A DNA stretch of 64,000 nt. Source: Pseudoxanthomonas sp. PXM02 (GTDB lineage Bacteria > Pseudomonadota > Gammaproteobacteria > Xanthomonadales > Xanthomonadaceae). Below the pieces are notes generated by a model. That model saw only the letters and a list, made by a program, of their open reading frames with translations, did not search any database and was not told the DNA's origin. Location of the stretch: positions 1 through 64,000 of the forward strand of contig NZ_JACVAK010000002.1 of NCBI RefSeq assembly GCF_014851805.1, in the 5' to 3' direction. A program made the translations under genes and the position numbers. Below are positions 57,179 through 64,000 of this stretch, one piece after another (position 1 is the first letter of the stretch; each line of letters begins with the position of its first letter).

Positions 57179-59350
57179 ATGAAGCCGACCTCCTTCCTGC
57201 TTGCCGCGACCGTCCTGATGAGCACCCCGATCACCTCTGCCCTGGCCGCCAGCGCCACCCCGCCCGACGTGGCCAAGAAGCCCCACGTGGTGAAGGCGCC
57301 GCACGGCGCCGAACGCAACGACGAGTACTACTGGCTGCGCGACGACAAGCGCGAGAACAAGGAAATGCTGGCGTACCTCAACGCCGAGAACACCTACGTC
57401 GACACGGTGATGGCGCCGCTGAAGCCGCTGGAAGACAAGCTTTATAACGAGGTCGTCGCACGCATCAAGCAGGACGATGCCAGCGTGCCGTATCGCGAAC
57501 GCGGCTGGTGGTACTACGCGCGCTTCGTTACCGGCAAGGACTATCCCGTGCACGCGCGTCGCAAGGACGGTCCGGGCGTGGATGCGGTGTCGATCCAGGC
57601 CGCGAATGCGGCCGGCGACTTCGCCGGCGAGCAGGTGCTGCTGGACGTCAATGCGCTCGGCGATGGCAAGGACTACTACAGCGTCGGCGACTACGAAGTC
57701 AGCCAGGACAACCGGCTGCTCGCCTATGCCGACGACACCAACGGCCGTCGCCAGTACACGATCCGCTTCAAGAACCTGGAGACGGGCGAGATCCTGCCGG
57801 ACACCGTGACCAATGCCGAACCGAACCTGGTCTGGTCCAACGATGGCAGCACGTTGTTCTACGTGGACAAGGACCCGGAAACCCTGCTCAGCAAGCGGGT
57901 GAAGTCGCACGTGCTGGGCACGCCAGCGGCCCAGGACAAGCTGGTCTACGAGGAAGAGGACGACAGCTTCTACATGGGCATCGGCCGCACCCGCGACGAT
58001 CAGTTCATCTGCATCGGCGTGGAAAGCACCGTGTCCTCGGAGATGCGCTGCACCCCGGCCGCGAATCCGGGCGTGTTCACCGTACTGGCACCGCGCGAGC
58101 GCGACGTGGAATACCAGGCTGATCACCTGGGTGGCCGCTGGGTCATCCGTACCAATGCCGATGGCGCCACCAACTTCAAGGTCGTCACCGCGCCGACCGG
58201 TTCGACCTCACGCAAGGACTGGAAAGACTGGATCGCGCACCGTGACGACGTGTTCGTGGAAGGCATCGAGCTGTTCGACGGCTTCAGCGTGGTGTCCGAG
58301 CGCGCCAATGCGCTGGAAAGCCTGCGCGTGATCAAGGCCGACGGCAGCAGCGACTACGTCAAGGCCGACGAATCCGCCTACTCGATGGGCCTGTCCGCCA
58401 ATCCGGAGACCGGCACCGACTGGCTGCGCTACAGCTACACGTCGATGACCACGCCGGCCACGACCTACGAGATCAATACCAAGACGGGCGAGCGCCGCAC
58501 GCTGAAGCAGCAGCCGGTGCCGGGTTACGACGCGTCGAAGTACGTGACCGAGCGCGTCTGGGCGCCGGCCCGCGATGGCAAGACGAAGATCCCGGTCACG
58601 CTGGTGTATCGCAAGGACGTGGCCCGCGACGGCAAGGCACCGATGCTGCAGTACGCCTACGGCAGCTACGGCTCGTCGATGGATCCGAACTTCAGCATCA
58701 CCAACATCAGCCTGCTCGACCGCGGCGTGGTCTATGCGCTGGCGCACATCCGCGGCGGACAGGAGATGGGCCGTACCTGGTACGACGACGGCAAGCTGTA
58801 CAACAAGATCAACACCTTCACCGACTTCATCGACGTCACCGACTACCTGGTGAAGGAAGGCTACGCGGCGAAGGACCGTGTCGCCGCGATGGGCGGCAGT
58901 GCCGGCGGCCTGCTGATGGGTGCGGTGTCGAACATGGCGCCGGAGAAGTACAAGGTCATCCTGACCCTGGTGCCGTTCGTCGACGTGGTCACCACGATGC
59001 TGGACCCCAGCATTCCGCTGACCACCAACGAGTACGACGAGTGGGGCAACCCGGAAGAGAAGGGCTACTACGACTACATCCTGAAGTACTCGCCGTACGA
59101 CAACCTGCAGGCCAAGGCCTATCCGGCGATGTTCGTCGGCACCGGCCTGTGGGATTCGCAGGTGCAGTACTGGGAGCCGGCCAAGTACGTCGCCCGCCTG
59201 CGTGACCTGAACACGAGCAAGAACACCGTCGTGTTCCGCACCAACATGGAAGCCGGCCACGGCGGCAAGTCGGGCCGCTTCCGCCAGTACCGCGAGCGTG
59301 CGGAGATGTACGCCTTCATGCTGGACCAGCTGGGCGTGGCGTCGAAGTAA
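57179..59350 (+). CDS. Exported oligopeptidase B-like S9A peptidase
   Basis: The 723-residue enzyme has a signal peptide ending SALAAS (about residue 24). A propeller domain with EYYWLRDDKRENKEML and SVGDYEVSQDNRLLAYADD is characteristic of oligopeptidase B. The hydrolase domain carries MGGSAGGLLMGA (Ser), GTGLWDSQVQYWEPAK (Asp) and EAGHGGKSGR (His). Oligopeptidase B cleaves after Arg and Lys; the classical enzyme is cytoplasmic, so a signal peptide makes this a periplasmic variant, common in Xanthomonas. The gene follows the prolyl oligopeptidase directly and the pair could jointly degrade peptides in the periplasm. Confidence 0.9.
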   Translation: MKPTSFLLAATVLMSTPITSALAASATPPDVAKKPHVVKAPHGAERNDEYYWLRDDKRENKEMLAYLNAENTYVDTVMAPLKPLEDKLYNEVVARIKQDDASVPYRERGWWYYARFVTGKDYPVHARRKDGPGVDAVSIQAANAAGDFAGEQVLLDVNALGDGKDYYSVGDYEVSQDNRLLAYADDTNGRRQYTIRFKNLETGEILPDTVTNAEPNLVWSNDGSTLFYVDKDPETLLSKRVKSHVLGTPAAQDKLVYEEEDDSFYMGIGRTRDDQFICIGVESTVSSEMRCTPAANPGVFTVLAPRERDVEYQADHLGGRWVIRTNADGATNFKVVTAPTGSTSRKDWKDWIAHRDDVFVEGIELFDGFSVVSERANALESLRVIKADGSSDYVKADESAYSMGLSANPETGTDWLRYSYTSMTTPATTYEINTKTGERRTLKQQPVPGYDASKYVTERVWAPARDGKTKIPVTLVYRKDVARDGKAPMLQYAYGSYGSSMDPNFSITNISLLDRGVVYALAHIRGGQEMGRTWYDDGKLYNKINTFTDFIDVTDYLVKEGYAAKDRVAAMGGSAGGLLMGAVSNMAPEKYKVILTLVPFVDVVTTMLDPSIPLTTNEYDEWGNPEEKGYYDYILKYSPYDNLQAKAYPAMFVGTGLWDSQVQYWEPAKYVARLRDLNTSKNTVVFRTNMEAGHGGKSGRFRQYRERAEMYAFMLDQLGVASK

Positions 59351-59370
59351 CCGCGTAATGCTGGAAGACA

Positions 59371-59396
59371 GAGGGCCGGGGAAACCCGGCTCTTTC
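59371..59396 (+). terminator. Probable intrinsic terminator after the S9 peptidase genes
   Basis: The hairpin gccggg-gaaa-cccggc with a GNRA-type loop and outer gag/ctc pairs is followed by tctttccgttt. It lies 20 bases after the stop codon. Confidence 0.65.
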
Positions 59397-59542
59397 CGTT
59401 TCCGGGTCGCACCGCTCGGAGGGCTTCAGGACGGCCACGGCTTCGCCGATAACCCGGGGGAATCTTCGTCGTCGGGTGGTGGGTCATGGCAGGGTGGGGC
59501 ACGGTCATCCGGTCCGCGCGGATCGTATTTGCGCCGTCCGCC

Positions 59543-60004
59543 ATGGATTTGGGGTACAAGGTCGCCGTGCACGAGAACTCCTCCCCGCCGCCGCGAGACC
59601 TGCCCGATGCGCGTCCGGTGCGCTTCCGCTGGGCCTGGTGGCTGCTGGCCTATGCCAGCCTGGGCATGGGCATCCTGGGCGTGTTCGTGCCCGGGCTGCC
59701 GACGACGGTCTTCATCCTGATCGCGGCCTACGCGGCGTCGCGGGGTTCCGAGCGGCTGCACCGCTACCTGCTCACGCACCCGCGCTTCGGCCCGATGATC
59801 CACGACTGGCAGCGGCACCGCGCCGTGTCGCGCCGGGCCAAATGGGCCGCCACGTGGACGATGCTGGCATGTGCCGTGATTCTGCTGGCCGTGATGCTGT
59901 GGACAGGCTCGCACCGCTGGTGGATGGTCGCCCTGCCCATCGCCTGCATGGCGGTGGTCGCCACTTGGCTGTGGCTGCGTCCCGAGCCGCCGCGCACCGG
60001 GTGA
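59543..60004 (+). CDS. DUF454 (YbaN-like) inner-membrane protein
   Basis: The 153-residue product has three or four transmembrane helices. The first repeats the family pattern LLAYASLGMGILGVFVPGLPTTVFILIAAYAASRGS, and a cytoplasmic loop carries HRYLLTHPRFGPMIHDWQRHRAVSRRAK, with the invariant HPxxGxxIxxW-type segment. This defines DUF454/YbaN, a conserved family of unknown function. The ATG at 59543 is chosen; a GTG at 59567 is another possible start because the first 24 residues are poorly conserved. It lies 40 bases before the lipoprotein gene that starts the dapF operon. Confidence 0.8.
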   Translation: MDLGYKVAVHENSSPPPRDLPDARPVRFRWAWWLLAYASLGMGILGVFVPGLPTTVFILIAAYAASRGSERLHRYLLTHPRFGPMIHDWQRHRAVSRRAKWAATWTMLACAVILLAVMLWTGSHRWWMVALPIACMAVVATWLWLRPEPPRTG

Positions 60005-60032
60005 GCGACCATCGCGTTCATCGCGCTGTGGC

Positions 60033-60044
60033 TATACTCGCGGC
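60033..60044 (+). promoter_or_regulatory. -10 box six bases before ATG (leaderless candidate, lptM-dapF operon)
   Basis: TATACT at 60033-60038 is followed by cgcggc and the ATG at 60045. This is a near-consensus -10 at the same spacing as the hemC and Sir2 sites. Confidence 0.65.
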
Positions 60045-60254
60045 ATGAATCGGAACGCCCGCCTTGTCCTCGCTGCCGCCTTGATGGCGGTCCTGTCCGC
60101 CTGCGGTGCCAAGGGTCCGCTGTTCATGCCGGAAAAGCCGATCGAAGAGGCGCCGGTGGCACCCGCCGAGAGCGCGCCGGCGAGCACCGAACCCCTGCCG
60201 ACGGAACCGCCGATCGATCCCGCCACGGTGCCCGCCACCGACGGGAATGGCTGA
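60045..60254 (+). CDS. lptM: LptM-type small lipoprotein
   Basis: The 69-residue protein has a lipoprotein signal ([20 protein letters not shown]). The CGxKGPL(Y/F)xP motif after the lipidated cysteine is the hallmark of LptM (formerly YifL), and an acidic Pro-rich tail follows. LptM assists maturation of the LptDE lipopolysaccharide translocon in the outer membrane. Placement directly before dapF is the conserved gammaproteobacterial order. The start codon follows a near-consensus -10 box by six bases and has no ribosome-binding site, consistent with a leaderless message. Confidence 0.88.
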   Translation: MNRNARLVLAAALMAVLSACGAKGPLFMPEKPIEEAPVAPAESAPASTEPLPTEPPIDPATVPATDGNG

Positions 60255-60279
60255 TCCCTCGCTCGCGCGGTCCAGGGCA

Positions 60280-61110
60280 ATGCGTTTTACCAAGATGCAC
60301 GGGGCCGGCAACGATTTCGTCGTGCTGGACCTGCGCGATGGCCTGTCGCCACCCGATGCGGGGCTGGCCGCCGCGCTGGCCGACCGTCATCGCGGCGTGG
60401 GCTGCGACCAGATCCTGACCATCGAGCCGCCGCGTAGCGCGGGTTCGGTGGCGGCGTACCGCATCTGGAATTCCGACGGCTCACCGTCGCAGCAGTGCGG
60501 CAACGGCGCGCGCTGCGTGGCGGCGTGGCTGGTGCGGGACGGTGCCGCCCGGGGCGCTACGTTCGATGTCGACAGCCCGCTGGCGACGCATGCCGTCGAG
60601 CGCATCGGCGACGACCGCTATGCCATCGCGATGGGTGTGCCGGAGTTCGTGCCCGCCCGCATTCCGCTGCAGGGCTTCGATCAGCCGCGACCGGAGTACG
60701 ACGCCGACGTGGACGAGGGCCTGCGCCTGCGCTTCGGTGCAGTGTCGATGGGCAATCCGCATGCCGTGATCGAAGTGCCGTCCGTCGACGACGCCCCCGT
60801 GCATCACTACGGCCCGCTGCTGCAGCGTTCGCGGCATTTCCCGGAATCGGTCAACGTCGGCTTCGCCGAGGTGGTCGCACGCGACCGCGTGCGCCTGCGC
60901 GTCTACGAGCGCGGCGTCGGCGAGACGCTGGCCTGCGGCAGCGGCGCCTGCGCGGCGGCGGCGGTGCTGATGCGCCGGGGCCGGGTGGATCGCGACGTGG
61001 TCATTGCGCTGCCCGGCGGCGAGCTGCGCATCCGCTGGCCGTCCGACGACGCGCCGGTCATCATGTCGGGGCCGGCGGCATTCGTATTCGAAGGGGAATG
61101 GAAAGCATGA
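60280..61110 (+). CDS. dapF: Diaminopimelate epimerase
   Basis: The 276-residue enzyme interconverts LL- and meso-diaminopimelate for lysine and peptidoglycan synthesis. The start [17 protein letters not shown] is the normal N-terminus of the family, which decides the ATG at 60280 over the one at 60247. The two catalytic cysteines lie in [10 protein letters not shown] (about residue 73) and [11 protein letters not shown] (about 220), with SVNVGFAEV before the second. It is 25 bases after lptM, and its stop overlaps the DUF484 start (ATGA). Length and motifs are complete. Confidence 0.95.
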   Translation: MRFTKMHGAGNDFVVLDLRDGLSPPDAGLAAALADRHRGVGCDQILTIEPPRSAGSVAAYRIWNSDGSPSQQCGNGARCVAAWLVRDGAARGATFDVDSPLATHAVERIGDDRYAIAMGVPEFVPARIPLQGFDQPRPEYDADVDEGLRLRFGAVSMGNPHAVIEVPSVDDAPVHHYGPLLQRSRHFPESVNVGFAEVVARDRVRLRVYERGVGETLACGSGACAAAAVLMRRGRVDRDVVIALPGGELRIRWPSDDAPVIMSGPAAFVFEGEWKA

Positions 61111-61781
61111 GCGAGACACTGGAAAAACTGGGCGCCCACGATGTCGCGGCTTGGCTGCGCCGGCACCCGACCTTCCTGAAGCAGTTCCCGGACCTGGCCC
61201 TGAGCATGGTCGTTCCGCGCGACGACGGTCCCACCGCATCGCTGGCCAGCTACCAGCTGGAAGTGCTGCGCGACAAGAACCGTGAACTGTCCCGGCGCCT
61301 CAACGACCTGTTCGCCAATGCGCAGGAAAATGAACGTCTGGCGGTGCGCACCCACCAGCTGGCGCTGACGCTGATGAAGCAGAATTCCGCCGCGGATACC
61401 GTCCGCGCGATGGCGGCTTCGCTGGCCGAGGACTTCAACGGCGACCGCGTCAGCATCGTGCTGCTGCAGCCGGTGGCTGGGCTGGAGGAGAACGAGTGGC
61501 TGCAGGTCATCTCTGCCGATAATCCACACATGGCGCCGTTCCGCGACTGCCTGCGGGATGGTGAACCGATCTGCGGTCGGCTGCAGCCCGAGAAGCACGT
61601 GCTGCTGTACGGCGCGCGCGCGGAGGAGGTCGCGTCGTCCGCGCTGTTGCCGCTTCCCGGCATCGGTCTGGTCGCGGTTGGCAGTCGCGATGGCAATCGC
61701 TTCTATCCCGGTATGGGCACGCTGTTCCTGCGCATGATGGGCGACACGCTGGCGACGGCGCTGAAGCGGTTCGATGGCTGA
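61107..61781 (+). CDS. DUF484 GAF-like protein
   Basis: The 224-residue protein contains [20 protein letters not shown] near the N-terminus, a coiled segment ([20 protein letters not shown], about 48-75), and a GAF-like domain ending in [29 protein letters not shown]484 proteins sit between dapF and xerC in many gammaproteobacteria and have no established function. Translation is coupled to dapF through an ATGA overlap. An in-frame ATG three codons earlier is a possible start. Confidence 0.9.
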   Translation: MSETLEKLGAHDVAAWLRRHPTFLKQFPDLALSMVVPRDDGPTASLASYQLEVLRDKNRELSRRLNDLFANAQENERLAVRTHQLALTLMKQNSAADTVRAMAASLAEDFNGDRVSIVLLQPVAGLEENEWLQVISADNPHMAPFRDCLRDGEPICGRLQPEKHVLLYGARAEEVASSALLPLPGIGLVAVGSRDGNRFYPGMGTLFLRMMGDTLATALKRFDG

Positions 61782-61802
61782 GCGGAGGCTCGCGCCTCCT
61801 CT

Positions 61803-61901
61803 CGTCATTCCGGCGAAAGCCGGAATCCACGTAGCCCTTGCCCGCTCGATGTCGCGGCAACGACAGCAACAGGATGGAATCCGGTTTCCGCCGGAATGAC
61901 G
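61803..61901. repeat. Inverted pair of GTCATTCCGGCGAAAGCCGGAAT-type repeats
   Basis: The left copy (61803-61829) and the inverted right copy (61875-61901) can pair along nearly 27 bases with few mismatches. Each copy alone also forms a stem of the attccggc-gaaa-gccggaat kind. This is a widespread dispersed intergenic repeat in proteobacteria. It fills the gap between DUF484 and xerC and reaches to two bases before the xerC ATG. Confidence 0.75.
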
Positions 61902-61903
61902 GA

Positions 61904-62785
61904 ATGTACGCAGTCGCCGACTTCCTTGCGCATCTCGAGGTCGAACGCCGAGTATCCGCGCATACGCTGGATGCCTATCGTCGCGATCTCACCGCGCTGA
62001 CTGGCTGGGCGGAGACGGAGGGCATCGCCGATCTGGCGGATGTGCACGCGGAACAGCTGCGCGGCTTCGTCGCCAGCGAACACCGTCGCGGACTGTCGCC
62101 GAAGAGCCTGCAGCGCCGTCTCTCTGCGTGCCGTAGCTACTACCAGTGGCTGCTCAAGCATGGACGTGTGGCCGCAAGTCCTGCGGCCGCGTTGCGCGCT
62201 CCCAAGGCGCCACGCAAGCTGCCGCAGGTACTCGACGCCGATGAAGCCGTCAGGCTGGTCGAGGTGCCGACCGACGCGCCGCTGGGCAAGCGCGATCGCG
62301 CGCTGCTCGAACTTTTCTATTCCTCCGGCCTGCGCCTGAGCGAGCTGTGCGCGCTGCGCTGGCGCGACCTCGACATGGCGGGCGGCATGGTCACGGTGCT
62401 GGGCAAGGGCAGCAAGGAACGCAAGGTGCCGGTCGGCTCGCATGCGCGCAATGCGTTGACGGAATGGCGCCAGGAGCGACCGGCGGCGAACGAAGCCTTC
62501 GTCTTCCCTGGTCGCGGCGACGGACCCATCTCGCAGCGCGCCGTGCAGATCCGCATCAAGCAGCTTGCGCAGCGGCAGGGCCTGTTCAAGCACGTGCATC
62601 CGCACATGCTGCGGCACAGTTTCGCCAGCCATATCCTGGAATCGTCCGGCGACCTGCGCGGCGTGCAGGAACTGCTGGGCCATGCGGACATCGCCACCAC
62701 GCAGATCTACACGCACCTGGACTTCCAACATCTGGCGAAGGTGTACGACGCGGCGCACCCACGGGCGAAGCGGAAGAAGGGCTGA
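61904..62785 (+). CDS. xerC: Tyrosine recombinase XerC
   Basis: The 293-residue recombinase resolves chromosome dimers at dif with XerD. An N-terminal SAM-like domain (FLAHLEVERRVSAHTLDAYRRD) precedes the catalytic domain, with SSGLRLSELCALRW (first Arg), HPHMLRHSFASHIL (His-x-x-Arg), LLGHADIATTQIYTH (second His and the nucleophile Tyr). The ATG at 61904 gives the usual N-terminus; the frame stays open through the dispersed repeat upstream, but that extension encodes repeat sequence. The order dapF-DUF484-xerC is conserved. hslV follows after 74 bases. Confidence 0.95.
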   Translation: MYAVADFLAHLEVERRVSAHTLDAYRRDLTALTGWAETEGIADLADVHAEQLRGFVASEHRRGLSPKSLQRRLSACRSYYQWLLKHGRVAASPAAALRAPKAPRKLPQVLDADEAVRLVEVPTDAPLGKRDRALLELFYSSGLRLSELCALRWRDLDMAGGMVTVLGKGSKERKVPVGSHARNALTEWRQERPAANEAFVFPGRGDGPISQRAVQIRIKQLAQRQGLFKHVHPHMLRHSFASHILESSGDLRGVQELLGHADIATTQIYTHLDFQHLAKVYDAAHPRAKRKKG

Positions 62786-62859
62786 ACCGTCCCGCCGAAG
62801 GTCACGCTTGAACCGGGAATGGCCGTCCCCACCTCTGGGTGAACACCCCGGAGGCCTCC

Positions 62860-63411
62860 ATGGACCCCAGCCAGAATCCCAACGTGTTCCACGCCACCAC
62901 CATCCTGTCCGTGCGTCGCAACGGCCATGTCGCCGTCGCCGGCGATGGCCAGGTGACGCTGGGCCACACCGTGATGAAAGGCAACGCGCGCAAGGTGCGA
63001 CGCCTTGGCCGTGATGGCCAGGTGCTGGCGGGCTTCGCCGGCGCGGCTGCCGATGCGTTCACGCTGTTCGAGCTGTTCGAAGCAAAACTGGAAAAGCACG
63101 GTCAGCTGACGCGTGCCGCCGTCGAACTCGCGAAGGACTGGCGCACCGAGCGTCGCCTCGGCAAGCTCGAAGCGCTGCTCGCGGTGGCCGACAAGGAAAC
63201 CTCGCTGATCATCAGCGGCACGGGCGACGTCATCGAGCCCGAGGACGGCATCATCGCCATCGGTTCCGGCGGTTCCTACGCGCTATCCGCCGCGCGCGCG
63301 CTGCTCGCGCACACCGAACTGGATGCCAGGTCCATCGCCGTCGAGTCGCTGAACATCGCCGGCGATATCTGCATCTACACCAACCGCAACGTGGTGGTCG
63401 AAGAGCTCTGA
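62860..63411 (+). CDS. hslV: ATP-dependent protease peptidase subunit HslV
   Basis: The 183-residue peptidase forms the proteolytic core of the HslUV (ClpQY) complex. [25 protein letters not shown] contains the N-terminal nucleophile Thr exposed after processing. Further motifs are [20 protein letters not shown] and [22 protein letters not shown] at about 62850 is well placed for the ATG at 62860, which is preferred to the GTG at 62839. hslU follows after 69 bases that contain a small hairpin. Length is typical (about 180). Confidence 0.95.
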   Translation: MDPSQNPNVFHATTILSVRRNGHVAVAGDGQVTLGHTVMKGNARKVRRLGRDGQVLAGFAGAAADAFTLFELFEAKLEKHGQLTRAAVELAKDWRTERRLGKLEALLAVADKETSLIISGTGDVIEPEDGIIAIGSGGSYALSAARALLAHTELDARSIAVESLNIAGDICIYTNRNVVVEEL

Positions 63412-63480
63412 TGCTCCGGCTGCTGCCTCGCTCCGGCCATTGTGGTCGGGGCTGAAGCCCCTCTTACAAGAATGATCGCC
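63412..63480. other. Short spacer with GGGGCT-GA-AGCCCC hairpin between hslV and hslU
   Basis: ggggctgaagcccc (near 63448-63461), followed by tctta, is a small perfect hairpin of a kind dispersed in xanthomonad genomes (cggggctgaagcccctcttac). It could attenuate or stabilise the hslVU message. No gene. Confidence 0.5.
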
Positions 63481-64000
63481 ATGACTGATACAACGTCCTC
63501 CACCATGACCCCGCGCGAGATCGTGCAGGAACTCGACCGCCACATCGTCGGCCAGCAGGCGGCCAAGCGTGCCGTCGCCATTGCACTGCGCAATCGCTGG
63601 CGCCGCATGCAGCTCGACGACGGGCTGCGCAACGAGGTGATGCCGAAGAACATCCTGCTGATCGGCCCCACCGGCGTCGGCAAGACCGAGATCGCGCGCC
63701 GCCTCGCCACGCTGGCCAACGCGCCGTTCGTGAAGGTGGAAGCCACGCGCTTCACCGAAGTCGGCTACGTGGGCAAGGACGTCGAACAGATCGTCCGCGA
63801 CCTGGCCGACACTGCAGTGAAGATGTACCGCGAGCAGGCCAAGGCGCGCATGCGTACGCAGGCCGAAGAGCGTGCCGAAGACCGCATCCTGGATGCGCTG
63901 CTGCCGCGCCGTGACGCGGCCGGTGGCAACGGCTTCGGTTTCGGTGCCGCCGCCAACACGACCACCGTGGATATCGGGGCTGACCCGTCGTCCAGGGAAT
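63481..64000 (+). CDS. hslU: ATPase subunit HslU, 5' part (runs off the window)
   Basis: The first 173 codons are present. The start [20 protein letters not shown] leads into [20 protein letters not shown] and the Walker A loop [18 protein letters not shown], then [19 protein letters not shown]. These are diagnostic of HslU, the AAA+ unfoldase that feeds HslV. The intermediate (I) domain begins near residue 110, and the window ends inside it (VDIGADPSS). The Walker B and sensor motifs lie beyond the edge. The ATG at 63481 follows aatgatcgcc; no strong ribosome-binding site is visible. Confidence 0.95.
   Translation, partial: MTDTTSSTMTPREIVQELDRHIVGQQAAKRAVAIALRNRWRRMQLDDGLRNEVMPKNILLIGPTGVGKTEIARRLATLANAPFVKVEATRFTEVGYVGKDVEQIVRDLADTAVKMYREQAKARMRTQAEERAEDRILDALLPRRDAAGGNGFGFGAAANTTTVDIGADPSSRE

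Noticed and set aside
1..64000. tRNA or rRNA genes, prophage or a classical defence island
   Set aside because: No tRNA-like cloverleaf or rRNA segment, no phage structural genes and no restriction or other defence operon were recognised on either strand.

Overview
The window reads as the chromosome of a high-GC gammaproteobacterium of the Xanthomonadaceae (Pseudoxanthomonas/Stenotrophomonas/Lysobacter-like). The reasons are the many large TonB-dependent receptors with matching sugar or peptide catabolic operons, integron gene cassettes whose proteins end in a PTPLRGA-type tail encoded by attC sites, the housekeeping order lptM-dapF-DUF484-xerC-hslV-hslU, and the paired halogenase/SapC/cupin genes. 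All calls come from reading the sequence; no database search was run.

Layout. 1-3,300: the 3' end of an IS30-type transposase, a small inverted-repeat element, then the tail of a chromosomal integron cassette array with six small genes (membrane proteins, an Imm1-like immunity protein, secreted proteins) separated by progressively degenerate attC sites. 3,403-5,000: a serine-hydrolase lipoprotein and a 105-bp tandem repeat. 5,071-16,473: an amino-sugar/alpha-galactoside regulon. It has a five-gene minus-strand operon (GH36 glycosidase, DMT permease, GatZ-like aldolase subunit, AgaS isomerase, BadF-type kinase), an exported amidohydrolase, a DeoR/AgaR-like regulator and a TonB receptor, with TTTCGTT operators in both control regions. 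16,525-32,102: a D-amino-acid peptide/D-glutamate cluster. It has a XRE-cupin regulator, two serine hydrolases, a DgcA-like epimerase/racemase, a POT peptide transporter, a D-aminoacylase-like protein, a DgcN-like N-acetyltransferase, a YkvI-like membrane protein and two TonB receptors. An identical 30-bp promoter/operator lies ahead of two of its transcription units.

32,117-44,028: a LacI-controlled cluster. A GH30 glycosidase and a polysaccharide deacetylase diverge from a LacI regulator. The regulator is followed by a very large TonB receptor and four genes: flavin halogenase, SapC, JmjC-like cupin and a second flavin halogenase. Near-identical palindromic operators sit before both arms. 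44,064-54,840: a mixed region with a Sir2 deacylase, PAS-GAF-GGDEF-EAL protein, TonB-domain lipoprotein, esterase, LytTR response regulator, hemC, DUF481 outer-membrane protein, WYL regulator, an unknown secreted protein, a Blc-type lipocalin and a small membrane protein. 54,917-59,350: two tandem exported S9 oligopeptidases. 59,543-64,000: a DUF454 protein and the lptM-dapF-DUF484-xerC-hslVU block, with hslU cut by the window edge.

How the parts work together. Each of the three big clusters pairs an outer-membrane importer with exported hydrolases, an inner-membrane transporter and cytoplasmic catabolic enzymes under a local repressor-type regulator, so the window is largely a set of scavenging islands. 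The least explained is the receptor-halogenase-SapC-cupin-halogenase unit tied to a GH30 glycosidase by a shared operator. Several housekeeping genes have a -10 box exactly six bases before ATG, which suggests leaderless mRNAs.
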